This document shows, one piece after another, positions 1 through 8,490 of a stretch of DNA of 64,000 bases. Source of the DNA: Nostoc sp. ATCC 53789 (GTDB lineage: Bacteria; Cyanobacteriota; Cyanobacteriia; Cyanobacteriales; Nostocaceae); assembly GCF_009873495.1 (NCBI RefSeq), contig NZ_CP046703.1:4568501-4632500 (forward strand), read 5' to 3'. Position 1 is the stretch's first letter. Each line of letters begins with the position of its first letter. The position numbers were made by a program, and so were the translations under genes. The notes under the pieces were generated by a model. The model was not told the origin of the DNA. It worked only from the letters and a program-made list of their open reading frames with translations, and ran no database searches.

Positions 1-95
1 GCTTCAATAATCGCCTTGAGCATTTCAGGACTGCTAGTGGCGGGGCCAATAGTAGCGACAATTTTTGTCCGGCGCAGAGAATCTCTTAATTGCAT
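1..95 (-). CDS. pyk: Pyruvate kinase, N-terminal fragment cut by the window edge
   Basis: Only the first 31 codons are in the window. The reading MQLRDSLRRTKIVATIGPAT followed by SSPEMLKAIIEA is the hallmark N-terminus of pyruvate kinase, which converts phosphoenolpyruvate and ADP to pyruvate and ATP in glycolysis. The start ATG is at 93-95. The gene runs off the left edge, so the length and the rest of the active site cannot be judged. It is divergent from crtR across about 370 bp. Confidence 0.85.
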   Translation of the reverse strand, partial: MQLRDSLRRTKIVATIGPATSSPEMLKAIIE

Positions 96-465
96 AGGGG
101 CTGAAGTGAGGGAGCTATCTGGGAAGTCATCGTAACTTAAGTTGCATCTCCTTTTCAGTCACTGCTATACCAATAGATATAAGCAGTTAGAGAGGTTTTA
201 TGGGAGAGTGAGGGCTGTGGGATAGACTAGATATAGTACATCAATCTTGTATCCATCCTCCCAACGAAAGAGTTTATCCCATCAACTTTTTGACAATTGC
301 CATACCCCACTTATCAGTAAAGATTAGTTCTTGTCTGGAATCATAGCGTTATTCATCTACTGATATGCAAAGCTGTGGATAAATATTGCTATACAAAAGG
401 TTACAAAACTTTATTCTTCACTAATATTTATCGTATATTCGTAATGTTTGATTAAGAAGGAGTCA
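96..465. other. Intergenic region between pyk and crtR
   Basis: About 370 bp that must hold the divergent promoters of pyk and crtR. No gene, long hairpin or tandem repeat is seen. An AAGGAG ribosome-binding site lies at 457-462, just before crtR. Confidence 0.5.
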
Positions 466-1365
466 ATGTTAGAAATGATCGCATCGGAGGCACGAAAGCC
501 ACTGACAATCCCGCCAAAGGAATTTTTAGCGCCTCCTGGTGATTTTAATCCCACGCTATTGCTGTTTTTGGTAGCTGTAGCAATGCTGGTGTTATCTAAC
601 TTTGGTTACTGGCTTTGGGAATGGCCCCACTGGCTCTGCTTTAGCGTTAACACTATTGCGTTGCATTGTGCTGGGACGGTTATTCACGACGCTTGTCACC
701 AATCAGCCCATCGTAACCGAGTGATGAATGCGATGTTAGGACATGGCAGTGCGTTGATGCTAGCTTTTGCCTTTCCAGTATTTACGCGGGTGCATTTACA
801 GCATCATGGCCATGTCAACCATCCCAAAGACGACCCAGATCATTATGTCTCTACGGGTGGCCCACTGTGGCTGATTGCGGTGCGGTTTTTGTACCATGAG
901 GTGTTTTTCTTTCAACGGCGACTGTGGCGGAAATATGAGCTATTGGAATGGTTCATCAGCCGTTTAATTGTCGGTGTAATTGTTTATATATCAGTGCAAT
1001 ACCACTTTTTGGGTTACATTCTCAATTTTTGGTTTATACCAGCTTTTGTAGTGGGGATAGCACTGGGATTATTTTTCGACTATTTACCGCATCGTCCCTT
1101 TGCAGAGCGCGATCGCTGGAAAAATGCTCGCGTCTACCCAAACCAAGTTCTCAATATCCTGATTATGGGACAGAATTACCACTTAATTCATCATCTGTGG
1201 CCATCTATTCCTTGGTACAATTACCAGCCTGCTTACTATGTCATGAAGCCCCTCTTAGATGAAAAAGGATGTTATCAAACTTCAGGATTGTTGCAGAAAA
1301 AGGACTTTTTTGAGTTTGTTTATGACATCTTTTTAGGAATTCGTTTTCATCATCAAAAAGAATAG
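466..1365 (+). CDS. crtR: Beta-carotene hydroxylase (CrtR type)
   Basis: Membrane di-iron hydroxylase of the fatty-acid-desaturase superfamily. It adds 3-hydroxyl groups to beta-ionone rings to make zeaxanthin and related carotenoids. The three histidine boxes are visible: HDACHQSAH, HLQHHGHVNHP, and HLIHHLW near the C-terminus. Hydrophobic spans lie between them. The length of about 300 residues matches cyanobacterial CrtR and is longer than bacterial CrtZ. A TTG at 448 extends the frame, but AAGGAG at 457-462 points to ATG 466 (3-nt spacing) or ATG 475 (12-nt spacing), so the exact start is open. The end overlaps the convergent DUF433 gene by 13 bp. A CrtW-type ketolase is the alternative, but the SEARKPLTIPPKEFLAPPGD start fits CrtR. 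Confidence 0.88.
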   Translation: MLEMIASEARKPLTIPPKEFLAPPGDFNPTLLLFLVAVAMLVLSNFGYWLWEWPHWLCFSVNTIALHCAGTVIHDACHQSAHRNRVMNAMLGHGSALMLAFAFPVFTRVHLQHHGHVNHPKDDPDHYVSTGGPLWLIAVRFLYHEVFFFQRRLWRKYELLEWFISRLIVGVIVYISVQYHFLGYILNFWFIPAFVVGIALGLFFDYLPHRPFAERDRWKNARVYPNQVLNILIMGQNYHLIHHLWPSIPWYNYQPAYYVMKPLLDEKGCYQTSGLLQKKDFFEFVYDIFLGIRFHHQKE

Positions 1366-1574
1366 AGTTGTTGCAGCATTTCCTTTGCTAATTCTAGAGC
1401 GGGGATGGCTTGCTCACGGCTGACGCTAGAAAAGTGATCTGAAAACTTATCCAGTGAGTCACCCGCTTCTAGATAATCAAGCAAGGTTTTTAGCGGCACA
1501 CGAGTACCAACAAAAACAGGAGTTTCCCCCAATATATCGGGGCCACTATGAACAACACGCGATGTGGATGTCAT
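1353..1574 (-). CDS. DUF433 family antitoxin-like protein, apparently orphan
   Basis: A 73-residue protein with the DUF433 pattern: GxPVFxGTRVPLKTLLDYLEAGDSLDKF followed by a helix containing REQAIPALELAKE. DUF433 proteins are small winged-helix-like proteins usually encoded just before a DUF5615 (PIN-like) toxin. Here the downstream position is occupied by the end of crtR on the other strand, so no partner toxin is present. The gene overlaps crtR by 13 bp. The family is recognised with good confidence; the antitoxin role is inferred from relatives. Confidence 0.8.
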   Translation of the reverse strand: MTSTSRVVHSGPDILGETPVFVGTRVPLKTLLDYLEAGDSLDKFSDHFSSVSREQAIPALELAKEMLQQLYSF

Positions 1575-1648
1575 ATAGTTACTTGTGTGCGACAGACTAG
1601 GTTTTGATCCTAACTCTCATCGTCTTGGAAATCTCAGCATATATTCCA

Positions 1649-2029
1649 TCAATCACGCCATTTTGCATACAGGTAATTATTCAGAATATTTTCATCTTTG
1701 CTCAGTAATATATTATTATTTAATAAAGCATTCGCCGTAATAATCCGATCAAAAGGATCGCGAGTCCAAGTAATAGTTAAGCTAGTACTGATAATATCAT
1801 TAAAGTTTTGATTACATATTTTTAAACCAATTTCCTCGGACAGGTTAGGAATAATCACATCCGGTTTATCTTTAAGACGTTTTATTTCATATAAATACTG
1901 TAACTCTAATCTCACAATTGGCGAGATATAAACGTCATTATCATTAATTAATGTTTTAGCAATATCAGTTAATTTATCTGTCAAGCCAGCATAGAGCCAC
2001 GCTACAACATGAGTGTCAAGATAAATCAA
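1649..2029 (-). CDS. PIN-domain ribonuclease toxin (VapC-like)
   Basis: A 126-residue PIN domain. The acidic residues expected to bind metal are visible: D in YLDTHVVAW at the N-terminus, E in SPIVRLELQYL, and D residues in RDPFDRIITANA and LLSKDENI. Such toxins cleave RNA, often tRNA. The start ATG overlaps the end of the upstream antitoxin gene by 14 bp, the usual translational coupling of a toxin-antitoxin operon. The gene is AT-rich compared with its neighbours, suggesting horizontal gain. The substrate cannot be told from the sequence. Confidence 0.85.
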   Translation of the reverse strand: MIYLDTHVVAWLYAGLTDKLTDIAKTLINDNDVYISPIVRLELQYLYEIKRLKDKPDVIIPNLSEEIGLKICNQNFNDIISTSLTITWTRDPFDRIITANALLNNNILLSKDENILNNYLYAKWRD

Positions 2030-2252
2030 TATTAATCTCCTGTTCCCAACTGATATTAACTAAATCATCTGGATTTCCTTGAATAGCATCAGATTTAAAT
2101 GTTAAGTTTTTAATTTTATCTTTTTTTTCTATAGGAACAATTTTTAATAACTTACCATTTTTGTTAATTTCTAGTGGAATACCTGTTTCTAGCACCTCAT
2201 CTAGTAGACGCTCAATATTATTACTTAATTCCGTTAGTGTAACCTTTTTCAT
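2016..2252 (-). CDS. Phd/YefM-type antitoxin of the PIN toxin
   Basis: A protein of about 78 residues starting MKKVTLTELSNNIERLLDEV. This is the Phd/YefM fold pattern of a short strand and helix for DNA binding, then GIPLEINKNGKLLKIVPIE. The C-terminus is acidic and hydrophobic and would wrap the toxin. The open frame extends 17 codons further upstream, but the ATG at 2252 gives the family-typical start. It lies upstream of the PIN toxin with a 14-bp overlap. Family members repress their own operon, and that is likely here. Confidence 0.8.
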   Translation of the reverse strand: MKKVTLTELSNNIERLLDEVLETGIPLEINKNGKLLKIVPIEKKDKIKNLTFKSDAIQGNPDDLVNISWEQEINIDLS

Positions 2253-2512
2253 TGCTTGTATTAAATATCTACATTCACATTCTTTGATGAGCTTAGATAT
2301 CATAGCAAAAAATTTTCCCTTACCCTAAAGATTGTTATGGAATGTAGCAACAATACCTCAAATTATCTAGTTCTGTGGATGTTTGCGATCGTTTCCGACA
2401 GGGCGTAGCCCATCGCCATCTTGTCACGGTGCATTATAAAAACCTTTGCGATCGCCTCATCGTTGTTCTAGGCTACAGGAAGCAAGCTACGCTGCGATCG
2501 CAGTAATTAAAC

Positions 2513-2859
2513 TCACACAGAACGCCAATTTTCGATTTGCAAGTTAGGTACTCTTTGAAATTCTCGGACATTAGATGTCACCAAAATATAGCTAATTTAA
2601 GAAAGCTTCTGATCTGGGCTGCTTGTTCTGCTTCTTTTGAATCAAAAGGTAAAATTGTAATTGAATCTAATAATATTTCAATAGTTGATTGGATTTTAAC
2701 AGCGCGTTGTGTGTTTATAGCTAATCCATATTTCACCTCCATAACTGTTAGAGATGAAACAAAAATTTCAGTAGGGGAGATTAACTTTATTCGCTTGAGG
2801 GTGTTTTCTTCTCCTTTGACAAAATCACTAATGACGCAAGTATCCAGTAAATAACCCAT
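2513..2859 (-). pseudogene. Decayed PIN-domain toxin with an internal deletion and frameshift
   Basis: The N-terminal part reads MGYLLDTCVISDFVKGEENT and continues with the normal PIN pattern to about residue 88 (AAQIRSFLK), then stops at a TGA. Directly after the stop, in another frame, the family C-terminus continues as ILVTSNVREFQRVPNLQIEN followed by WRSV, ending at 2513. The stretch normally between these parts (about 25 residues, with the conserved IGAYD-type acidic motif) is missing. The toxin should therefore be catalytically dead. Its upstream partner is also damaged. Confidence 0.8.
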
Positions 2860-2865
2860 ACATAA

Positions 2866-3081
2866 TTAAAGTTCTATTTCGTTCGGTGGTATCAGTTCCT
2901 CTCGATATGATTCAAAAATAATACTTTCTTTTATACCTGAATATTGCATGATTATTTCTGGCCATTGGCTGGGTTTAGTTTCTAAGAAGGTGACAAACAC
3001 TAAACTTTCACTGATACCTTCTGGTGTTTCAGCTAATTCAATTTTGCCGTTTTTATAAATTCCTTGAATTGTTTTTAATAT
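2866..3081 (-). pseudogene. Antitoxin gene whose expected start codon reads ATA
   Basis: A 71-codon frame reading LKTIQGIYKNGKIELAETPE and onward, ending six bases before the decayed PIN gene. It looks like the small antitoxin usually paired with this PIN type. A strong ribosome-binding site (AGGAGGT) lies at 3089-3095. The codon at the right spacing, 3079-3081, is ATA where relatives would have ATG. There is no other in-frame ATG, GTG or TTG near the site. Either translation starts weakly at ATA or the gene is silenced. Together with the deleted toxin this looks like a dying pair. Confidence 0.6.
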
Positions 3082-3400
3082 ATAGCTTACCTCCTATATA
3101 AATTTTAATCTATAGGACTCATATTTGACTGTTTAAAAAATTTAGTATAACTCAAAGAGACTTCTTGACTATTGCCTGACTACGCAAATAATTTCATAAA
3201 TGAAATCGGATCGCTATATAAAAATAACCTCTGAAAGCGATCGCCTCGAAAGTTTCCCGAAAGTGCGATCGCTTACATTGGGTGACTATAAATAACCACG
3301 TAACTTAGCACAACTGTATCGAATTAAATCCTCTAGGTTATTTAAGTAAACCCAGAGTTTTACGGTCTTGTCATAACTAGCAGAAGGCATGGTCTATTTT
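3082..3400. other. Gene-free AT-rich spacer with HIP1 sites
   Basis: About 320 bp with no supported gene. It has two GCGATCGC-type sites near 3238-3270 in related contexts (cctctgaaagcgatcgcctc and agtgcgatcgcttac). No clear terminator is seen. Confidence 0.4.
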
Positions 3401-3976
3401 TTAACCAACATTACCTGCAGACAACACTTGTTCAACTGTAAGTGCAATTTCCGAGAAAGTTGCAGACACAATTTGCTGACTCCCGCTAAACTCCTTCTCC
3501 TCGTACAATCCTTCTGACAACAATAAAATCGTAATTTTTGACTCTATTGGATCTACAATCCAATATTCAGCAATCTCTAACGCTGCATATTCAGAACGTT
3601 TATACCGATAATCGCGTTTTACTGAATCAGGACTGACAACTTCCACTACTAATATCGGCGCAGACTGACAAACAGCAGACTCATCAAGGAATTCCATTAC
3701 CTGTTCAGCCGTGACAACATAAACATCAGGCAATCTTGACTTTCGCCATCCCGTTCTTACACCTGCCTCTCTAAAACATAACCAAGGTAAACTCAAGCGA
3801 TTGATTTCTGTGTCAAATGTCTGTTCAAGGAATTTAGCAAGTAGTAAATGTCTAAAAGTTGGTGGATTCATGCGTTCTAGTTTTCCATCCACCAGTTCAT
3901 AACGGCTATCAGTACCATCGTTATAAGCGAGATATTCTTCAAAAGAGTATAGACGCTCTGTAGTTGTCTGTGTCAT
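3401..3976 (-). CDS. Uma2 family endonuclease-like protein (DUF820)
   Basis: A protein of about 191 residues with the Uma2/DUF820 pattern: a short N-terminal helix (YSFEEYLAYNDGTDSRYELVDGK), then RTGWRKSRLPDVYVV, PILVVEVVSPDS and AEYWIVDP. These give the PD-(D/E)xK nuclease-like core (E of YELVDGK, D of LPDVYV, E of VVEVVSP). The family is greatly expanded in cyanobacteria, mostly without known function. The frame is open 32 codons further up, but the ATG at 3976 gives the family-typical MTQTTTERLYSFEEY start. Confidence 0.85.
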   Translation of the reverse strand: MTQTTTERLYSFEEYLAYNDGTDSRYELVDGKLERMNPPTFRHLLLAKFLEQTFDTEINRLSLPWLCFREAGVRTGWRKSRLPDVYVVTAEQVMEFLDESAVCQSAPILVVEVVSPDSVKRDYRYKRSEYAALEIAEYWIVDPIESKITILLLSEGLYEEKEFSGSQQIVSATFSEIALTVEQVLSAGNVG

Positions 3977-4440
3977 CGCGCAACTTTTAAATAAAGGTTT
4001 TTTTGAGGTAGTACTCAAAAAATCATGAGTAATTGCACATTGGCTTGTAGTAGCGTTTAAACGTGTAGGCAAATAAAAAAGCTGTGTAATTTTATCACCG
4101 ACAAAGCACGATTCTATCGTTAGCTACTCAATACTTGGGAAAAAATAAAGTTGTATATACAATTTAATAATACTACTATCCTAAAAAAATCCAAAAGTTC
4201 TATTGCGGCACAATTTTGTGCGATCGCATTTGCTAAAAATCAAAAGAATGATTTTTTCTGACTTACTCCTTGTAGACACCCTGCGTGAGCTTGCGGCCTT
4301 TGCTTAATTCAATCGGTAAAAGAGTGCGATCGCTTGGATATTGCCCCTGATGTCATCTTTAAACCTATAACTGGAATTCTCACCTGCAAAAGGAGAGCTT
4401 AACAGCGATCGCTAAACTTAATGACTGTCCTGCTGTTTCT
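3977..4440. other. Gene-free region with several HIP1 sites
   Basis: About 460 bp between the Uma2 gene and the patatin gene. Four GCGATCGC-type sites are present. No reading frame worth calling and no clear hairpin terminator is seen. Confidence 0.4.
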
Positions 4441-7041
4441 CTATTGGCTCGAATTTATTTCATCTATGATAGATTCCATTACACAGTTATTATTATCCTC
4501 TTTCTTCCTCTTCCCAGGCGAACAATCTATTTTTTCTGGATTTCCAACTTTATCCCTGATCGAGTCTTGAGAAATTTTTGACAAATACCATCCTAATGGT
4601 AATTTAGGCCCTTTTTCTTTTACTGGAGTTTTACCGTCATTGTTCTTTACTGGAGTTCCACCGTCTACATGAGTTAAATAGAATTGCCTAAACCGATGAT
4701 CCTTCAAATCACTATCTTTATCAATTTTTCCGTCTAGTTCGTATTCACCCTGCTTAACAACACTACGTCCTCTGGCTTCTCTTGAGTTCAAAAAAGCTAG
4801 AATTGGTGACAACAGTTCGTTTAGTCCTTGGACTTTTGATGGTTCTAAGAAATCGTTATTAGTGATGGCTAGATATACAACTTTGAAAGTTTTATCTTTT
4901 ATCTCTTTTTCTAAAATTTTTTCTAACCTTTGACCTATATCTCGTGCAGTTGTGAAACCGGAGTTTTCAAAGTAGCCTCCGTCTGCTAAACGAGTTTTCA
5001 GACCGTTCTTATAAGTTAGTTCCTGATTACCATTCGCATCGTTGCATTTTTTAAACCAACCAACTGGAGTGACTAATGGAAACCTAGCACTGAGGACAGC
5101 AGCCGTACTGAGAGGAAAGTCAATATTAGCTCCATTAACACTACAAGCAACGGTGCGAATATCATTAAGAGGGGGAAATTTTGAATCAGGAGAATTGAAG
5201 TTGAACGGACTTAACAATAAACGCTCTCCAGTCCCTACTACTGTCGTATTTAAGACAAGAGCAGGAGCATCATCTTTATCTGGATTCCAATGTTTGTAAT
5301 AAGAATCCGCAAGGGGATTATTCTTACCCCATTCGCTTTTCCACCCGCCTTCAAACGCATACTCTAGACCCCTGGCTCTGTCTAAACTCTCAATAGGAAT
5401 AGGAATAAAACGTTGGACAAAATCAGAAAATAATCCTGCTCCAAGCAAGGGAGATAGCAAGTCTTTATCTAACAGTTCATGTGCTTTTTTTTCTAGTGGA
5501 CCTCTACCATCATCTTGTTTCTCTAGAGGCTTCTTATAATCTAGCAAACAGTCCTTTGCGTTTAAAGAAGGTGGAGGTGCAGTATTTTTAACCAAGCTAG
5601 AAAATGCCGCAGCACCAAGGCTACCACCAGAGACACCGCTAATGGCAAAAACATGATGAGCAAAGGCAGGGCATAAATCTTGTAATCGGGATAGCGTTGA
5701 TGCCGCATGATATGCAGCAAAAATTCCACCTCCCTGCGCCGAAATAATGTATATAGGGTATGGAGTTTTCTGTTTAGTCTTCTTAATCTCTTCTTGACGT
5801 TTTCCTAGCCAATTTTTAAACTTTGAATCTAATGTTTCTTCTTTTATCCATTTTTCAAACTTTGGATCTGATGTTCCTTTTGATTCATTTTTACTAATAG
5901 TGGTAGCAGGGGTAGCAGTAGTCGCAGTGATGAGTCTGATTTGATGATTGTCATTCAGATCCAATCCGCTAAAGACAAAAGCAAGTATTACAGGAATTAT
6001 AATTACTGCAAAAGCAGTGACCTGAATATTTTTATTAAACCCAAAATAATAAAAAGGATATACAAGTGTCAGAATGGTCACAAGAAATAAAGCAATTAGC
6101 GTGATTGAGCCAACAGTTTGGCATAACGATTGGAAGAAGTAAGGATTTGATTTTACGGCTATACTTAGCAGAAAATAATCTATAGAAAAAAGTGAAATTA
6201 CAATTACAACTAAGCTAACAGAAACAATAATTACGATAGTGTTGAATTCGTCTTTCAATTTCCTAGGTGTATCTTTTAGATGATATATCAGATATAAAAC
6301 CACTAAATAAAACACCAAATAAATTCCTAAAGGCAGATAGTATTTAATCGGCTCAATAATCTGAGTATCACTACGAAAATTAGAGAAGACAGATATAATA
6401 ATAATCCCTAAAATCGGAAGACATGATATCCATCCGTAAGGATGTTCTCTTTCTTGGTTATTTTGATGTGTAGGCATTTCGCAAGAACTATCTGAATTTA
6501 CTTTGGGTTTTTGGTGGTTCGTTGCCATTTTCCAAAGCACTGGAGCAGCAATAAAAAGCCATACAAGAAAACCAATCAAGAAGAAAATCCCTGCACACTT
6601 AGGACTTAACCATAGATATTTATCTTCAAACCCAGAATCAGACCTGAAAAAACCAATGGCTATACTTAATAACGGTACAGAACTAAAAAATCCTACTTCA
6701 AAAGATTGTAGTAAATAATTCAAAATTTGACTGAAAAAACCAAATTGGGTCAAAGAAACCTTACAAGGATTTTTAGGTATTTTTAAGAACCGTTGCGCTA
6801 AAAATAAACATAAACATGATATTACGATAATAAACAGACATATGACTACAGATAAAACTATCTCTCTCAAGGCGAATTTTTCGTCATTTATATTTAAAAT
6901 AAATACTCGATAAAATTCCAGTATTTGATCTAATCCAAGAAATCCACCAAAAAATATAAAAGACAATAGCGATATAAACGCAACTAGCCATAAATTGCCA
7001 AATTCGTTTAAGGATGACTCAACTGTTTTGTCATTTGTCAT
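4441..7041 (-). CDS. Large membrane protein with a C-terminal patatin-like phospholipase domain
   Basis: An 866-residue protein. Roughly residues 15-360 hold eight or nine hydrophobic spans broken by short loops. Residues 430-700 hold a patatin domain: glycine-rich oxyanion loop SAQGGGIFAAYHAA near 435, nucleophile elbow GVSGGS with Ser about 471, and the catalytic-dyad Asp in ADGGYFENSG near 687. Such enzymes cleave acyl chains from membrane lipids. ATG 7041 is chosen because AAGGA lies about nine bases upstream (GGAATGGGTGTATG); the frame is open 31 codons higher. The divergent neighbour is an HTH protein. The fusion of many membrane spans to a patatin is unusual; its role is unknown. Confidence 0.85.
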   Translation of the reverse strand: MTNDKTVESSLNEFGNLWLVAFISLLSFIFFGGFLGLDQILEFYRVFILNINDEKFALREIVLSVVICLFIIVISCLCLFLAQRFLKIPKNPCKVSLTQFGFFSQILNYLLQSFEVGFFSSVPLLSIAIGFFRSDSGFEDKYLWLSPKCAGIFFLIGFLVWLFIAAPVLWKMATNHQKPKVNSDSSCEMPTHQNNQEREHPYGWISCLPILGIIIISVFSNFRSDTQIIEPIKYYLPLGIYLVFYLVVLYLIYHLKDTPRKLKDEFNTIVIIVSVSLVVIVISLFSIDYFLLSIAVKSNPYFFQSLCQTVGSITLIALFLVTILTLVYPFYYFGFNKNIQVTAFAVIIIPVILAFVFSGLDLNDNHQIRLITATTATPATTISKNESKGTSDPKFEKWIKEETLDSKFKNWLGKRQEEIKKTKQKTPYPIYIISAQGGGIFAAYHAASTLSRLQDLCPAFAHHVFAISGVSGGSLGAAAFSSLVKNTAPPPSLNAKDCLLDYKKPLEKQDDGRGPLEKKAHELLDKDLLSPLLGAGLFSDFVQRFIPIPIESLDRARGLEYAFEGGWKSEWGKNNPLADSYYKHWNPDKDDAPALVLNTTVVGTGERLLLSPFNFNSPDSKFPPLNDIRTVACSVNGANIDFPLSTAAVLSARFPLVTPVGWFKKCNDANGNQELTYKNGLKTRLADGGYFENSGFTTARDIGQRLEKILEKEIKDKTFKVVYLAITNNDFLEPSKVQGLNELLSPILAFLNSREARGRSVVKQGEYELDGKIDKDSDLKDHRFRQFYLTHVDGGTPVKNNDGKTPVKEKGPKLPLGWYLSKISQDSIRDKVGNPEKIDCSPGKRKKEDNNNCVMESIIDEINSSQ

Positions 7042-7636
7042 ACACCCATTCCTTTGAACTGCAAATTTTAATTGCACGAGAAGAATACACTTTGCAATCC
7101 CTCTAAAGCAATGGAAGTTTGCCAACTTAAGCACAGGGAACTTAAAGAATTATTACAAACGTCTCTGTAAATCCCAGTAGTAATTTCTAGAACAACTGAG
7201 AAATTGAGCAAATCAGATTGCAAAATCCAGCCTTGCATAAATGCGGGATGAGTTGCGAGTTTCGCGCAAAGCACAGTGAAATATTGACTTTTCGCACCTA
7301 CTCTGAAAGTGCTATTTGCAATATGCGCGGAACAAAAATCTGCAACACCCAAAATTATTGCAGTGTGTTACAACTCCGCGATGTTCACAAAGTAGCGTGC
7401 TTATAATCTCATAAATAAATTTATAATCTCTTGAATTAACTTATAATCAGATACATTAATGTGCTTACTCTGCTAAATCTCAATCTGATGTCTATATGCT
7501 CTCACTAACGAATATATACTACTGCATAATATCCCTGAATTTAAACGATATAAAAGCATGAGGCAACCTCTAGGCTAACTAGTTCCCTTGTTTGCCTACA
7601 GCTTGTGTAAATTAAATTAAATCCAACGTTTTCATC
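7042..7636. other. Divergent control region between patatin and HTH genes
   Basis: About 595 bp without a supported gene. The part nearest the HTH gene carries three 20-bp direct repeats (7401-7460, listed separately). The frames in it overlap one another and show no family features. Confidence 0.45.
7401..7460. repeat. Three 20-bp direct repeats (iteron-like) upstream of the HTH gene
   Basis: Units start at 7401, 7421 and 7441: ttataatctcataaataaat, ttataatctcttgaattaac, ttataatcagatacattaat. The first eight bases (ttataatc) are identical in all three, and the later half keeps an a/t-rich taa pattern. The 20-bp period is close to two helical turns, so a protein could bind all copies on one face. 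They end about 176 bp before the HTH gene start. Each contains TATAAT, so a promoter function is also possible. Confidence 0.7.
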
Positions 7637-8206
7637 GTGCCTACAAAACAACGCAGACGTGGTGCAATTCTTACACCAAAAGGATTGCATAAACTTCAGG
7701 ATGCAAAACAACAAGCAGAATTTAATGAAAACGGTAACAAGCGATTTACTCTTGATGATCTGAGTGATCAAACAGGTTTAGACTCTCATACCCTGTGTAA
7801 GATTTTTAGCTGTAGCAACAAAGTTGATCGGTACTCTCTCACTCGATGTTTTCAGGCATTCAAAATATTATTAGAGCCGGATGATTATGATGTCGCCACG
7901 ATTCCCCTGCTCATAACTAGCTCAGAGTTACAACAGCGAGAAACCTGCAAGGATAAGACTTTAGGCAGAGAGGAGGACAAAAAACTTGGATTACAGTTGA
8001 ACCTAGATGTAAATGAGGTCAACTTGCCCATGACTCCACCTGAAGAAATTCGCTCAAAAGCAATAACACTGCTGGAAGAATTATCGGGAGAATCTTTACT
8101 AAAAGCAGTTAAATTTTTAGAATCCCTTTCTCAAGAGTCTTTACCGCTAAGTCAAAACAAGCTTGAACATAGCAACGGTGTTGCGAAGAATATTACGCTC
8201 AATTAA
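7637..8206 (+). CDS. Stand-alone HTH protein like the N-terminal domain of cyanobacterial NB-ARC/WD40 proteins
   Basis: A 189-residue protein with a GTG start. Residues 1-95 (RRRGAILTPKGLHKLQDAK, then FTLDDLSDQTGLDSHTLCKI and VDRYSLTRCFQAFKILLEPDDYD) match the helix-turn-helix-like domain commonly found at the start of large cyanobacterial NB-ARC/NACHT-WD40 proteins. Here the C-terminal ATPase and repeats are missing and are replaced by about 90 residues of charged sequence with no known domain. It could be a regulator of the divergent patatin gene or of itself; the 20-bp repeats upstream are the natural candidate sites. No start-proximal ribosome-binding site is obvious. Confidence 0.65.
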   Translation: MPTKQRRRGAILTPKGLHKLQDAKQQAEFNENGNKRFTLDDLSDQTGLDSHTLCKIFSCSNKVDRYSLTRCFQAFKILLEPDDYDVATIPLLITSSELQQRETCKDKTLGREEDKKLGLQLNLDVNEVNLPMTPPEEIRSKAITLLEELSGESLLKAVKFLESLSQESLPLSQNKLEHSNGVAKNITLN

Positions 8207-8490
8207 ACTAACAAGATTTTTCAACAGCCATAAAAATAACCTCTGGAAGCGATCGCACCTTTAATTGCTACTATTCCTACACTTAGGGAATAACGAACCG
8301 CAGAGGCGCAGTATTTCGACTTCGCTCAATAACCGGACACGGAGAAATCAGAGTTTGAGAAATATTTTGCGTCAGTCCTAACAAAGAATAGAGTTGTTGT
8401 ATGAAGGGATGCCTAGGTTGGGCTGCACCAACGGGTCAAAAATCTTTGATTTCATATAACCACATTTGGAGCGATCGCTGCTAGAACCTG

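Noticed and set aside
7068-7352. Minus-strand 94-codon frame between patatin and HTH genes
   Set aside because: It overlaps another frame on the opposite strand and shows no coding pattern; the region is better explained as control DNA.
7401-7460. CRISPR-like array
   Set aside because: Only three 20-bp units, no separate spacers, no cas genes. Treated as operator-like repeats.
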